A stretch of DNA of 64,000 nucleotides from Zhihengliuella sp. (GCF_031178195.1 NZ_JAPSJL010000003.1:186001-250000); one strand, 5' to 3'. Shown: positions 45,956 through 55,859, counted from the stretch's first letter. Translations and numbers: made by a program. The notes: generated by a model from the letters alone, not told the origin.

Positions 45956-46963
45956 ATGGACGAAGTGACTCCGAAGACGACGGCGGGGCAGGCGACGCCG
46001 CAGGCGGTTGCGGCGGACCGGGCCTCCGCCGGTGCCGCGATGGACCCCGCGCCCCTGGAGAGCCTGCCGCTGGACCGCACGCCCCTGGACCGCACGCCCC
46101 TGGACCGGGCCCGCGTCGAGGCGCTGGCCGGGCCGACGGGGCCGCTGGGCAGCGTGACCGTCCTGGACTCGACGGGCTCCACCAACGACGACCTCGCCGC
46201 GGCGGCCGGCGGCTCCGCGGATCTGAGCGTGATCGCGAGCGAGCACCAGGTCTCCGGCCGCGGCCGGCTCGGTCGCGACTGGGGCGCTCCGCCCCGGAGC
46301 TCGCTCGCGGTCTCCGTGCTGTTCAAGCCCGCCGTCTTCCCGCCGGAGGCCTTCGGCTGGCTGTCCATGCTGTGCGCGCTGAGCCTCGTGGAGGCCCTCG
46401 AGTCGCTGGGGGCGACCGCGCGGATCAAATGGCCGAACGACGTGCTGCTCTATCGGGCCGACGCCGGGAGCGAGGCGAGCCTCGCCGGGCGCGGTCCGCG
46501 GAAGCTGGCCGGCCTCCTGGCGCAGTTCGTCCCCGGCGGGGGACCGGAGGACCGGCCCGGGGTCGTCGTCGGAGCGGGGATCAACGTCGACCTGACCGCC
46601 GGGGAGCTGCCCGTGCCGACCGCCACGAGCCTGCGTCACGCGGGCTACGACATCGGCGGCACGGAGGTCCTCGTCGCCTACCTGGAGCATCTCGCGGCCC
46701 GCTACCGGGATTTCCTGGAGGGGTCCCGGCCGGGGGGTGCCGGGTCCGGCGTCGCCGGGCTTCGGAACGCCGTCGCGGACCGCATGGCCACCCTCGGCTG
46801 CGAGGTTCGGGCGGAGCTGCCCGACGGCTCGAGCTTCGAGGGCGTGGCCCGCGAGCTCGGGTTGGACGGCGGGCTGGGCGTCGAGACTCCCGGCGGAGCG
46901 CGCCGAACCGTCCACGCGGCGGACGTTCTGCACCTGCGCCGAGCGGATGGACGGTACGCCTGA
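45956..46963 (+). CDS. birA: Biotin-[acetyl-CoA-carboxylase] ligase
   Basis: Activates biotin as biotinyl-AMP and attaches it to the carboxylase biotin-carrier lysine. The 335-residue protein has STNDDLAAAA, the adenylate loop SGRGRLGRDWGAPPRSSLAVSVLF (GRGRxGRxW), IKWPNDVLLY with the catalytic Lys, GINVDL, and a C-terminal SH3-like domain. There is no N-terminal helix-turn-helix, so it is a monofunctional ligase, not a repressor. The N-terminal 50 residues are low-complexity and include LDRTP repeats encoded by 15-bp direct repeats (46070-46099). Its clustering with carboxylase genes is conserved in actinobacteria. Confidence 0.93.
   Translation: MDEVTPKTTAGQATPQAVAADRASAGAAMDPAPLESLPLDRTPLDRTPLDRARVEALAGPTGPLGSVTVLDSTGSTNDDLAAAAGGSADLSVIASEHQVSGRGRLGRDWGAPPRSSLAVSVLFKPAVFPPEAFGWLSMLCALSLVEALESLGATARIKWPNDVLLYRADAGSEASLAGRGPRKLAGLLAQFVPGGGPEDRPGVVVGAGINVDLTAGELPVPTATSLRHAGYDIGGTEVLVAYLEHLAARYRDFLEGSRPGGAGSGVAGLRNAVADRMATLGCEVRAELPDGSSFEGVARELGLDGGLGVETPGGARRTVHAADVLHLRRADGRYA
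46070..46099 (+). repeat. 15-bp in-frame repeat in birA
   Basis: CTGGACCGCACGCCC occurs twice in tandem (46070-46084, 46085-46099), with a partial third copy, and encodes LDRTP repeats in the non-catalytic N-terminus. Confidence 0.8.
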
Positions 46964-47041
46964 CTAGACTGGATCCGTGCCGGCCGGCTGCCGCGCGCGG
47001 ACCAGTGAGCAGGACACCCGAGCGGTGGAAGGAGGGGCGGC

Positions 47042-47680
47042 ATGCGGCTCAAGTTGGGCGACGCCGAGCGAGTCATCGTGAAGACGCGGCAGCATCCACG
47101 CGTCCTCGTCCGCCCGGTGGTCCTCATGCTGCTGGTGATTGCGGCGACCGGCTTCGGGCTGGGCTATCTGACCCGGGAGGATCTGCCGGACTGGCTCGTC
47201 GACCTGGTGCCGATCCTCCAGCCGGGGATCGCCGGCCTGGGCCTGCTCCTCGTCCTTGCGTGGACCGTGACGCCCTACGTGCGCTGGATCCGGACCCGCT
47301 ACTGCCTCACCAATCGGCGGATCATCATCCGCGTCGGCGGCGCGGCGCGCGCGCAGCGGGAACTCCCGCTCATCCTGATTCGTGAACTGGTCGTGAGGCA
47401 GTCCGTCATGCAGCGCGGCAGCGGTGCAGGGCACCTCGTGCTGATGACCTCGAACGGAGGAACGGTCCTGAAGAACACGCCCAGTGTGCATCGCATGCGC
47501 GAGCTGACGCTCGAAGCGATCGAGGCACTTCCGCGCCGGGTCGGATTCCAGGGAGACGAGGGCTCGTCCGAAGGCCGCATGGACTGGGCCATGAACGGCG
47601 ATGTGCGCGACGGCGTCCCCGGGCACGGCCGCGCGCGTGACATCGGCGCGGAGCGAAGGATGGAGATGCGTCATGCCTGA
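47042..47680 (+). CDS. PH-domain (bPH2-like) membrane protein
   Basis: A 212-residue protein with two hydrophobic helices near the N-terminus (VLRPVVLMLLVIAATGFGLGY written as its core, and IAGLGLLLVLAWTVTPYV), then a bacterial PH-like domain starting RWIRTRYCLTNRRIIIRVGG and continuing QRELPLILIRELVVRQSVMQRGSGAGHLVL. The tail is polar. Mycobacterial Rv3278c beside birA is the same type and position. The role is unknown, perhaps membrane-stress sensing. The ATG has GGAAGGAGGGG upstream. Its stop overlaps the start of the nucleotidyl cyclase gene, so they are translationally coupled. Confidence 0.88.
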   Translation: MRLKLGDAERVIVKTRQHPRVLVRPVVLMLLVIAATGFGLGYLTREDLPDWLVDLVPILQPGIAGLGLLLVLAWTVTPYVRWIRTRYCLTNRRIIIRVGGAARAQRELPLILIRELVVRQSVMQRGSGAGHLVLMTSNGGTVLKNTPSVHRMRELTLEAIEALPRRVGFQGDEGSSEGRMDWAMNGDVRDGVPGHGRARDIGAERRMEMRHA

Positions 47681-49400
47681 GCAGGACCCGCCCACCCCCG
47701 AGTGGTTCTCCGCCGTGGCGCCGACCGACGACGCAGCGGGGTCCGGCGAATCTCAAAGCGGTACCGACACGGCGGCTCACGCAGACTCCGTCCAGGGGCC
47801 GGCGGGCGATGACCACGCCGGCAACCACCGGACCGGTCTCCGCGACGACGAGGAGGTCCAGGCGGAGACCGCCTACTCGGCCGGCGAGGATCCCGATCCA
47901 CCGACCCTCCAGATGCGGATCGTCGAGGCGCCCGGCGGCCACCGCGGCCGTCACGTCGCCGAGCCCGACGACGCCGACGAGAAGATCCGGACCACGACGG
48001 ATCACGGCAGCGCAACGGATCGGGGCGCGCCGGATCCGACAGGATCCGCGGACCGGTCGATGGCCGCGGATCAGCCGCCGGGGACGGCGGGGACGCCAGT
48101 TCTCGCCGAGCCGGAAGGATCCGGAGAGGAGGGGCCGGCACCGACCGGCACCTCCGAGCTGGATGTCCGCCCCATCGCCGCCAAGGACGCCACGGCCGCC
48201 ACGCCGGACATGGCGGACTTCGATCTCGCGTTCCCGGCGACGTCCCGCTACTCGGAGCGTTCGCGCCGTGATGTCGACTTGGCCGCGGCCGACCCGTTCG
48301 CGGAGCTGAAGGAGTCCCTGCCCTCGGACCCCGGTCCCATCACGCGGGATCTCCCGCTGATCGAGGCCATCCGCCGGCAGCAGGTGAAGGCCAGCACGCG
48401 CAGCCTCGAGGCCCGGCTGCTCGGCGGCGAGCGCACCATGAAGCGTCGCGACGTCGCCGTGAAGGCCGGGATCTCGCTGCACAGCGCCCGCAAGCTCTGG
48501 CGCGCCCTCGGCTTCCCGAACCACGGGGACGACGACGTCGCGTTCACCCGGCGCGACCTCGAGGCGCTCGCGACGATCGTCGATTCCGTCCGCAGCGAGC
48601 GGCTCACGGAGGAGACCGCCATCTCGATCACCCGTTCGGTCGGGCAGATGACCGACCGCATGGCGGTCTGGCAGATCGAGGCCCTGGTCGAGGACATGGT
48701 CCAGAACCAGGGGATGAGTGACTTCGAGGCGCGCCGCACCATGGTGGAGCTGCTGCCCGACCTCATCGAGCCCATCGAGAAGCTCCTCGTCTACTCGTGG
48801 CGGCGCAACCTGAACGCCGCCATCCAGCGGCTCGGAGCCCGTACGCCGGAGGCCCCCTCCGTGGCGGACGACGACGATGCGCCGCTGCCGCTCGCGCGTG
48901 CCGTCGGCTTCGCGGACCTGGTCTCCTACACGTCGCTGTCGCGCCGCATGAACGAGCGGACCCTGGCCCAGCTGGTCCAGCGGTTCGAAAACAAGTCGGC
49001 GGAGATCATCTCGGTCGGCGGCGGCCGCCTGGTGAAGACGATCGGCGACGAGGTGCTGTTCGTGGCCGAGACCCCGCAGGCCGGCGCGCAGATCGGGCTC
49101 ACCCTGGCGCAGGAGCTCAACGCCGACGAGGCGCTGCCCGACGCCCGCGTCTCCGTGGTGTGGGGGCGGGTCCTCTCCCGGCTGGGAGATATCTACGGGC
49201 CCACCGTGAATCTCGCGGCCCGGTTGACGTCGCTGGCGGAACCGGGGCAGATCCTCACGGACGCGCTGACGGCCTCCAGCCTCAAGGACGACCCACGCTT
49301 CGTGCTGACGCAGCTGGAGTCCACGTCAGTCCGTGGTTTCGGCGATATCGAGCCCTATGACATGAAACTCGGCGAGGGCGGCTCCCTGGTCGTCGACTGA
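47673..49400 (+). CDS. Class III adenylate/guanylate cyclase with N-terminal regulatory domain
   Basis: A 575-residue cytosolic protein taken from ATG 47673, which overlaps the PH-protein stop. The first 200 residues are Asp/Pro/Thr-rich and probably disordered. A helical domain (about 255-400) follows, starting with a MerR-like LLGGERTMKRRDVAVKAGISLHSARKLWRALGF and continuing MTDRMAVWQIEALVEDMVQNQ; this resembles the autoinhibitory N-terminal module of the pH-sensing cyclase Rv1264. The catalytic domain (about 410-560) keeps the metal Asp (VGFADLVSYTSLS), LVKTIGDEVLFVAE with the substrate Lys and second metal Asp, and YGPTVNLAARLTS with the transition-state Asn and Arg, so it should be active and most likely makes cAMP. 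Confidence 0.9.
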   Translation: MPEQDPPTPEWFSAVAPTDDAAGSGESQSGTDTAAHADSVQGPAGDDHAGNHRTGLRDDEEVQAETAYSAGEDPDPPTLQMRIVEAPGGHRGRHVAEPDDADEKIRTTTDHGSATDRGAPDPTGSADRSMAADQPPGTAGTPVLAEPEGSGEEGPAPTGTSELDVRPIAAKDATAATPDMADFDLAFPATSRYSERSRRDVDLAAADPFAELKESLPSDPGPITRDLPLIEAIRRQQVKASTRSLEARLLGGERTMKRRDVAVKAGISLHSARKLWRALGFPNHGDDDVAFTRRDLEALATIVDSVRSERLTEETAISITRSVGQMTDRMAVWQIEALVEDMVQNQGMSDFEARRTMVELLPDLIEPIEKLLVYSWRRNLNAAIQRLGARTPEAPSVADDDDAPLPLARAVGFADLVSYTSLSRRMNERTLAQLVQRFENKSAEIISVGGGRLVKTIGDEVLFVAETPQAGAQIGLTLAQELNADEALPDARVSVVWGRVLSRLGDIYGPTVNLAARLTSLAEPGQILTDALTASSLKDDPRFVLTQLESTSVRGFGDIEPYDMKLGEGGSLVVD

Positions 49401-49478
49401 CCGCCGACACGGCGTGCCGTGGCTGCTGCCCCGCCGTATGGTGACTTCTCCCCATGGCGCGGGTTTTTATTCCGTCGT

Positions 49479-49507
49479 TAGAATGAGTGCCCGGAGACGT
49501 CGTCTCC
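49479..49507 (+). promoter_or_regulatory. -10 box and palindrome before the giant Ig/Fn3 gene
   Basis: TAGAAT (49479-49484) is a good -10 box. GGAGACG-T-CGTCTCC (49493-49507) is a perfect 7-bp palindrome at or just after the expected transcription start, so it could be an operator or 5' mRNA hairpin (inference). Confidence 0.45.
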
Positions 49508-49582
49508 ACTCTGCTGCTGCGCGTGGGGGCGCGCCGCCAGCGGTCACCGCACTCGTCTCGACACCTGAGGAAGTATCCCGAC

Positions 49583-52500
49583 ATGTCCCCGAAGAAACCC
49601 GGCGCGTCTCTGGCCACCACGGCGAAGAGCACCGGTTTCAAGGCGACGGCTGTCGGGGCCGCCGTGGCGCTCACCGTCACCGGGGCCGTCCTCTACCCGG
49701 GGTTCGAGACGGCGGACGTGGACCTCAACGACGGCGGCGTCTGGGTGGTCAACAAGTCGATCGGCAAGATCGGGCACGTCAACTACCAGTCCAAGGTCCT
49801 GGACGGTGGTCTCGTCACGCCGCTGTCCAACTTCGACCTCGCCCAGGACGGCGACCGGGTGCTGGTCCGCAACCTCGAGCAGGCCTCCGTCACCACGATC
49901 GACCCGGCGATGGTCCAGTTCGCCGGCGACAACAACCTCCCCGCCAACTCCTCGTTCTCCTTCGGCGGCGGCGTGGTCGCCGTGACCGACGACGAGCGCG
50001 GCGTCGTCCGCGCCGCGACGGCCGACCGGCTCTCGGAGTTCGCCTCCCAGGACGCCGACCCGCTGCTCGAGTCCGAGGGCGACGTCGGCGCCGTCGTCAG
50101 CGTCCAGGACGTCGTCTGGACCGCCGACTACGAGACGGGCGAGCTGGCCAGCTTCGCCTTCGATGACGAGGGGGTCGCCCAGCCCGGCGAGGCACGCACC
50201 ATCCCGGAGCTCGCCGAGCTCACGGAACCGCAGCTGACCACGGTCGGCGACGTCGCCGTCGTCTTCGACGCACCCACCGGCAGCGTCTACACCTCCGCCG
50301 GCGGCGACGCGGTCGTCGAGAACGCCGCCAACGCCCGGATCCAGGCCCCGGGCCCGGAGGACGACGCCGTCGCCGTCGCGACCGGCAACACGCTCGCCAT
50401 GGTCGGCCTCGACGGGCGCGACATCGACTACAAGCAGCTCGAGACCGCGGGCACGCCGATCGAGCCCGTCCGCGTGGGCACCTGCACCTACGCCGCCTGG
50501 CAGACGAGCGGCGAGTACCTGCGCGACTGCGACGACGACGCCCAGGACCAGTCGGCGCTGATCCCCGACATGGTCGACGGCGCGGAGCTCGTCTTCCGCG
50601 TGAACCGCGACGTGGTGGTCCTCAACGACATCGCGAACGGCCAGGTCTGGCTGCCCAACGAGGGCATGGAGATCGTCAGCAACTGGAGCGATCTGGAGCC
50701 GCCCGCCGGTGAGGGCGAGTCGACCGAGGAGGAGACCAAGGAAGTCACCGACGCGATCGAGCTGCCCAACCGGACCGAGGAGAACCAGGAGCCGCTCGCC
50801 GAGCCGGACCGGTTCAGCGTCCGGCCCGGCCGCACCACGGTCCTGCCCGTGCTCTACAACGACGTCGATCCCGACGGCGACCTGCTGACCGCCTCCCTCG
50901 AGGGGGAGCCGCCTGCCATCGGCGACCTGCAGCCCATCCACGACGGCACCGGGTACCAGATCGTGGTCCCCGAGGACGCGAGCGGAACGGCGTCGTTCAC
51001 GTACCGGGCCGACGACGGGCGCGGCGGCACCGACGTCGCGCAGGTGACGCTCACCGTGGTGGATCAGGAGACCAACGAGCCGCCGAAGCAGGAGCGCGTC
51101 ACCACGCTCCGCGTGGGCCAGGGCGAGTCCGTGACCCAGAACGTCCTGACGGACTGGTCCGATCCGGAGGGGGACCACCTCCAGCTGCTCGGCGGCACCA
51201 GCGAGGGCGACGACATCATCCGCGTCCGCCCGGACGGGACCATGAGCTTCCAGGACGACGGCAAGCGCGTGGGCCAGAAGGAGGTCGCCCTCCAGGTCTC
51301 CGACGGTGAGGAGAGCACCCAGGGCCGCGTCCTGATCGAGGTCCTCGCCGAGTCGACGGTCCCGCCGATCACCGCGACGGACCACGTGGTCGCCGAGGTC
51401 GGCGAGCAGGCGACCTTCACCCCGCTGGACAACGACCGCGACCCGACCGGCGAGGGGCTCCGCCTGGCGGCCGTGGACGAGGTGCAGGGTCTGGAGATCT
51501 CCACGAACTCGGAGACCGGGGCCGTGACCGTCGCCGGCGAGCGAGCCGGGACCTACTACGCCAAGTACGTCGCCACGAACGGTCCGGCCAGCGCGCCCGG
51601 GCTCGTCCGCATCGACATCCGGGAGCCGGCGGAGAACCCCGAGCCTCCCGTCGCGGTCCGCGACGTGGCGCTGCTGCCCGCGGGTCAGGACGTCCTGGTC
51701 AACGTGCTCGGCAATGACACGGACCCGGCAGGCGGCGTGCTCGTCGTGACCGGAGTCGAGGCGGACGGCGAGGCGCCGTTCTCCACGAGCATCGAGCGCA
51801 ACGCCTTCGTCCGCATCACGGACGTGCGCGGGACGACCGCGCCCGCGACCATCCATTACACGGTGTCCAACGGCTCGCAGGAGGCCACCGGCGAGATCAC
51901 CGTGACGCCCATCCCGGCACCCCCGAGCATGGACCCGCCGCAGGCCAACGGCGACACCGCCGTCGTCCGGGCCGGTGATGTGGTGACCGTCAACGTGCTC
52001 GAGAACGACGTGCACCCGAACGGGGCCGAGCTGACGCTCCTGCCCGAGCTGAGCGAGACCGACGACCTCGGCGAGGGTTCCCTCATCTCCGTCGCCGACG
52101 ACTCGATCCGCTTCCGCGCCGGCGACTTCGGCGGCAGGTCCCAGCAGGTCTCCGCGGTCTACACCGTCGCCGGGCCCGACGGCCAGGAGGCCAGTGCGCA
52201 GGTCACGTTCAACGTCCAGCCCGCGGCCGACGCCACCTCGCTCGCGAACAATGAGCCGCCCAACGCCGCACCCGTGCAGGGCCGCGTGTTCGCCGGCAGC
52301 AGCACCAATGTGCAGATCCCGATCGACGGGATCGACCCGGACGGCGATTCGGTCTCGCTCGTGCAGTTCGGCGAGTCACCGAGCCTGGGCACGGCGAAGA
52401 TCCGCGGCAACTCGATCGACTACACGGCGCACGAGAACGCGACCGGCACCGACGAGTTCACCTACGTGGTCGAGGACCGGCTCGGTGCCCGGTCGACCGG

Positions 52501-55500
52501 CACCATCAAGGTCGGAGTCGCCCCGCTCGCCGAGTCCAATAACGCGCCCGTCGCGATCAACGACTTCATCACGGTCCGGCCGGACCGTCCCGTCGCCGTC
52601 GATGTCATGAACAACGACACCGACCCCGACGGCGACGCGATCGCCCTCATGGGGGAGGTCGAGTCCGCCACCAGCACGGACGCAGAGGTGATCGAAGGGC
52701 GCGTCGCGCTCACGTCCCGTCCGGATGACGGGACGACCTCGGTGCGGTACTCCGTCACGGACGGCCGCGGCGGCACCGCCTCGGCGACGCTCACCGTGCA
52801 GTCGGACCCGGAGGCCAAGCTGCTCGCGCCGATCGCGCGCGACGACAGCGTGGGACTCGACGAGGCCATCGGCGAGGAGGAGGTCGTGGTCGACATCCTC
52901 CGCAACGACGAGGACCCGGATGGTCGGTCCGACCAGCTCGAGGTCGGGCTGCCCGACGATCCGGAGTCGGCCCGCGTGACCGACGAGGGGCTGCGCGTCC
53001 GGGTGCTCGAGGAGGCACAGGTCATCGCCTACACGGTCACGGACCCGGACGGCCTCTCCTCGACGGCCTTCGTGTACGTCCCGGGTGTGGGGGCGGCGCG
53101 ACCGATCCTGCGCACCGACCTGAACCTGGAGGTCAAGGCGGGGGAGACCCTCCCGCTGAACCTGGAGGACCTGGTGCTGGTGCGCGACGGCCGCTCGCCG
53201 CGCCTGACCACAGACGACAAGGTGAGCTCCGCGCCGGCCAGCGACGGCACACTGGTCCAGTCGGCCACCGAGCTGGAGTTCACTCCGCCGGCGGACTTCG
53301 CGGGCCCCGGCTCGGTGACCTTCGAGGTCACGGACGGCTCCGGCCCCGACGACCCCGAGGGCCTGACCTCGGTGCTGACGGCACCTGTGAACGTACTGCC
53401 CGCGGAGGGGCCCGCCGATCCGGACAGCCAGAACCCCGAGACCGAGTCCGACGAGGAGGAGCCGGAGGAGGAGACCGAGGAGCCGGACCCCGAGAACTTC
53501 CCGCCGACGCTGCAGGCGAACGCCCTCAACGTCGGCCAGGGCGAGGAACCGACCCGGATCGACCTGCGGCTGGCGGCGAACGACCAGAACGAGGAGGACG
53601 TGCCGAACCTGCAGTTCGCCGTCGAGTCGGTCGACATCGCCGGCGTCCAGGCCGAGATCGTGGACGGACACCTGCTTAGCGTCAGCGCGCCGCCGAACAC
53701 CGAGCGCGGGACCCGCGGGACCATCACGGTCTCCGTCACCGACGGTGTCAACGCGCCCGTCACCGCCGCGATGGCCGTGACGGTGACCGGATCCACGCGC
53801 GAGCTGCCCGTGGCTGTCGCCGACCGGGTGGACGACGCCCATCAGGGCCGGACCGAGGTCGTCGATGTCCTCGCGAACGACCACAACCCCTATGAGGGGG
53901 AGGGCCCGCTGCGTCTCATCAGCGCACGGGTGACCGGTGGCTCGGCGATCGCTACCACCGACTTCCAAGGGGCGGCGCACCAGTCCGGGACGGCGGATGT
54001 GCGGGGCGACAGGGTCGCCATCACGCCGAACGACGGGTTCGTCGGCACCATGCGCGTCGAGTACACGATCGGCGATATCACCGAGGATCCGCAGCGCAAT
54101 GTCTCCGGCACGGTCACCCTGAACGTCAAGGGCGCGCCGGCCGCCCCGGGCGTGCCGCGCATCGAGTCGGTCGGCGATCAGCAGGCGGTCCTCACCTGGG
54201 ACGCGCCGGCCAACAACGGATCGGAGATCACCCACTACACCGTCGCTGGCGGAGGCCACACGCAGCAGTGCGCCACCACGACGTGCACCATCCGGCCCTT
54301 GACCAACAACCAGACCTACAACTTCACCGTCACGGCCACGAACGCCGTCGGGGAGTCCCGCCCGTCGGCGGCCTCGGCCGACGCGCGCCCGGACGTCGAG
54401 CCCGAGCGGCCGGTTGCCCCGGTCGCGACGAGCGGGGACCAGCAGATCGGCGTCAACTGGACCGCGCCGATCAGCCGCGGGTCACCCATCCGCAGCTACA
54501 CGCTGGAGATCTCGCCGGCCCCGGCCAGCGGTGTCGCGCAGGTCACCGGCGTCACCGGGACGTCGTACGTCTTCAAGGGGCTGAAGAACGGTACCGCTTA
54601 TCAGGTCCGCGTCCGCGCGGTGAACGACGCCGAGCGGCCGTCCGAGTGGAGCCCCTACTCCGCCTCGACCGTCCCGGCCGGCAAGCCGTTCAAGCCGGGT
54701 GCGCCGACGGCCTCTCGCGCAGAATCGGCCGTCGACGGCGGCGTGGTCAACGTGGCGTGGAAGGCGCCCGGGGCCAATGGCGCCGCGATCCAGGGATATA
54801 CGCTGCGCGTCTACAGCGGCGGATCGGTGGTCCGCACTATCGAGAAGATCCCCGCCAACCAGCTGAGCCAGACGGTCACCGGGCTGAGCACCAATAAGTC
54901 GTACTCGTTCACGATCTCGGCCCACAACAAGGTCGGGGACTCGGGCCAGAGCGCCCAGTCCGTTGCCGTGACCCCGTACGGTCGGCCCAAAGCCGTTCAG
55001 AGCGTCACCGCCAAGCCCACCGGCCAGAACCGGCGGATCGAGCTCAATTTCAGCGCGCCGGCAGCCAACGGATCCACGATCACGGGTTACCAGTACTCCA
55101 CCGACGGGGGTGCCTGGAAGTCCTTCGCCGGACCCGGCGCGGTCATCGACGTCGGCAGCAACGGCGATCCGCACACGTGGCGGGTGCGTGCCCTGAACGC
55201 GGCCGGTGCCGGTCAGCCCAGCCCGCCGAGCAACAACACCAGTGCCTACGGGCCGCTGCGGGACAACGCCAACATCAGCAAGTCGCACGGTGACCACTGG
55301 GTGGAGTTCCGCTGGAACACAGGGGCTGGAACGTACAACGGTCGAAAAGTCGATCTCCAAGTCACGATCGGTGGCAACGCCACGGCGAACGACGGCGTCC
55401 AGCGGGTGAACAACCTCGGGTACAGCACGTCGCGCACGATCAGGATCGTCGCGACCGACGCGGAGGGCCAGCGGAGGAGCTGGGAGGCCACGGAGAAGAC

Positions 55501-55795
55501 GAACCCGAAGCCGCAGCGGAAGGTCTCGCTCGCGAAGGGAGACCTGAACAACTCCTACGATGGCTGCGGCACGAGGTGCTACACGTTCCACGTCAGCATC
55601 GAGAACTTCAACCCGGGCACGTACCGGGTCGACTGCTACAACCAGAACGGGAAGTTCAACACCTATCCGCACACGATGTCCGCCGGAGGCGACGGCCGGG
55701 GTTTCAAGAACGTCCAGTGCGTGAACCAGGAGGGCTACGCCATGCCGGTCTACGTCATCGTCGACGGAACGAGATCCAACGATGCGCGATGGTAG
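49583..55795 (+). CDS. Giant surface protein with Ig-like/cadherin-like and fibronectin III repeats
   Basis: A 2070-residue protein; ATG 49583 has GAGGAAG upstream, while an open GTG at 49487 lies in the leader. After a basic start, one hydrophobic segment (about 18-40) serves as signal anchor. Residues about 45-370 contain WD/NHL-like strands and may form a beta-propeller. About eleven Ig-like domains follow (starts near 406, 505, 596, 689, 788, 896, 989, 1084, 1177, 1310, 1409), most with the NDxDPxGD calcium-site type motif, then an acidic linker within this run near 1290. Four or five fibronectin III domains follow (near 1517, 1609, 1702, 1800, 1889), and a C-terminal module (about 1980-2070) with four Cys. 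No LPxTG motif or C-terminal anchor is present. Role: adhesion or envelope scaffold (inference). Confidence 0.88.
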   Translation: MSPKKPGASLATTAKSTGFKATAVGAAVALTVTGAVLYPGFETADVDLNDGGVWVVNKSIGKIGHVNYQSKVLDGGLVTPLSNFDLAQDGDRVLVRNLEQASVTTIDPAMVQFAGDNNLPANSSFSFGGGVVAVTDDERGVVRAATADRLSEFASQDADPLLESEGDVGAVVSVQDVVWTADYETGELASFAFDDEGVAQPGEARTIPELAELTEPQLTTVGDVAVVFDAPTGSVYTSAGGDAVVENAANARIQAPGPEDDAVAVATGNTLAMVGLDGRDIDYKQLETAGTPIEPVRVGTCTYAAWQTSGEYLRDCDDDAQDQSALIPDMVDGAELVFRVNRDVVVLNDIANGQVWLPNEGMEIVSNWSDLEPPAGEGESTEEETKEVTDAIELPNRTEENQEPLAEPDRFSVRPGRTTVLPVLYNDVDPDGDLLTASLEGEPPAIGDLQPIHDGTGYQIVVPEDASGTASFTYRADDGRGGTDVAQVTLTVVDQETNEPPKQERVTTLRVGQGESVTQNVLTDWSDPEGDHLQLLGGTSEGDDIIRVRPDGTMSFQDDGKRVGQKEVALQVSDGEESTQGRVLIEVLAESTVPPITATDHVVAEVGEQATFTPLDNDRDPTGEGLRLAAVDEVQGLEISTNSETGAVTVAGERAGTYYAKYVATNGPASAPGLVRIDIREPAENPEPPVAVRDVALLPAGQDVLVNVLGNDTDPAGGVLVVTGVEADGEAPFSTSIERNAFVRITDVRGTTAPATIHYTVSNGSQEATGEITVTPIPAPPSMDPPQANGDTAVVRAGDVVTVNVLENDVHPNGAELTLLPELSETDDLGEGSLISVADDSIRFRAGDFGGRSQQVSAVYTVAGPDGQEASAQVTFNVQPAADATSLANNEPPNAAPVQGRVFAGSSTNVQIPIDGIDPDGDSVSLVQFGESPSLGTAKIRGNSIDYTAHENATGTDEFTYVVEDRLGARSTGTIKVGVAPLAESNNAPVAINDFITVRPDRPVAVDVMNNDTDPDGDAIALMGEVESATSTDAEVIEGRVALTSRPDDGTTSVRYSVTDGRGGTASATLTVQSDPEAKLLAPIARDDSVGLDEAIGEEEVVVDILRNDEDPDGRSDQLEVGLPDDPESARVTDEGLRVRVLEEAQVIAYTVTDPDGLSSTAFVYVPGVGAARPILRTDLNLEVKAGETLPLNLEDLVLVRDGRSPRLTTDDKVSSAPASDGTLVQSATELEFTPPADFAGPGSVTFEVTDGSGPDDPEGLTSVLTAPVNVLPAEGPADPDSQNPETESDEEEPEEETEEPDPENFPPTLQANALNVGQGEEPTRIDLRLAANDQNEEDVPNLQFAVESVDIAGVQAEIVDGHLLSVSAPPNTERGTRGTITVSVTDGVNAPVTAAMAVTVTGSTRELPVAVADRVDDAHQGRTEVVDVLANDHNPYEGEGPLRLISARVTGGSAIATTDFQGAAHQSGTADVRGDRVAITPNDGFVGTMRVEYTIGDITEDPQRNVSGTVTLNVKGAPAAPGVPRIESVGDQQAVLTWDAPANNGSEITHYTVAGGGHTQQCATTTCTIRPLTNNQTYNFTVTATNAVGESRPSAASADARPDVEPERPVAPVATSGDQQIGVNWTAPISRGSPIRSYTLEISPAPASGVAQVTGVTGTSYVFKGLKNGTAYQVRVRAVNDAERPSEWSPYSASTVPAGKPFKPGAPTASRAESAVDGGVVNVAWKAPGANGAAIQGYTLRVYSGGSVVRTIEKIPANQLSQTVTGLSTNKSYSFTISAHNKVGDSGQSAQSVAVTPYGRPKAVQSVTAKPTGQNRRIELNFSAPAANGSTITGYQYSTDGGAWKSFAGPGAVIDVGSNGDPHTWRVRALNAAGAGQPSPPSNNTSAYGPLRDNANISKSHGDHWVEFRWNTGAGTYNGRKVDLQVTIGGNATANDGVQRVNNLGYSTSRTIRIVATDAEGQRRSWEATEKTNPKPQRKVSLAKGDLNNSYDGCGTRCYTFHVSIENFNPGTYRVDCYNQNGKFNTYPHTMSAGGDGRGFKNVQCVNQEGYAMPVYVIVDGTRSNDARW

Positions 55796-55813
55796 CGCCG
55801 TGAACTGCCGACG

Positions 55814-55859
55814 GGTCGGGGTTGGGCCGCCGGGCGCGACAGGCTTCCGCACCCCGACC
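55814..55859 (+). promoter_or_regulatory. Hairpin between the giant surface gene and moxR
   Basis: GGTCGGGGT (55814-55822) pairs with ACCCCGACC (55851-55859) around a 28-nt GC-rich loop. No T tract follows, so it may attenuate or process the transcript between surface protein and machinery genes. Confidence 0.4.
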
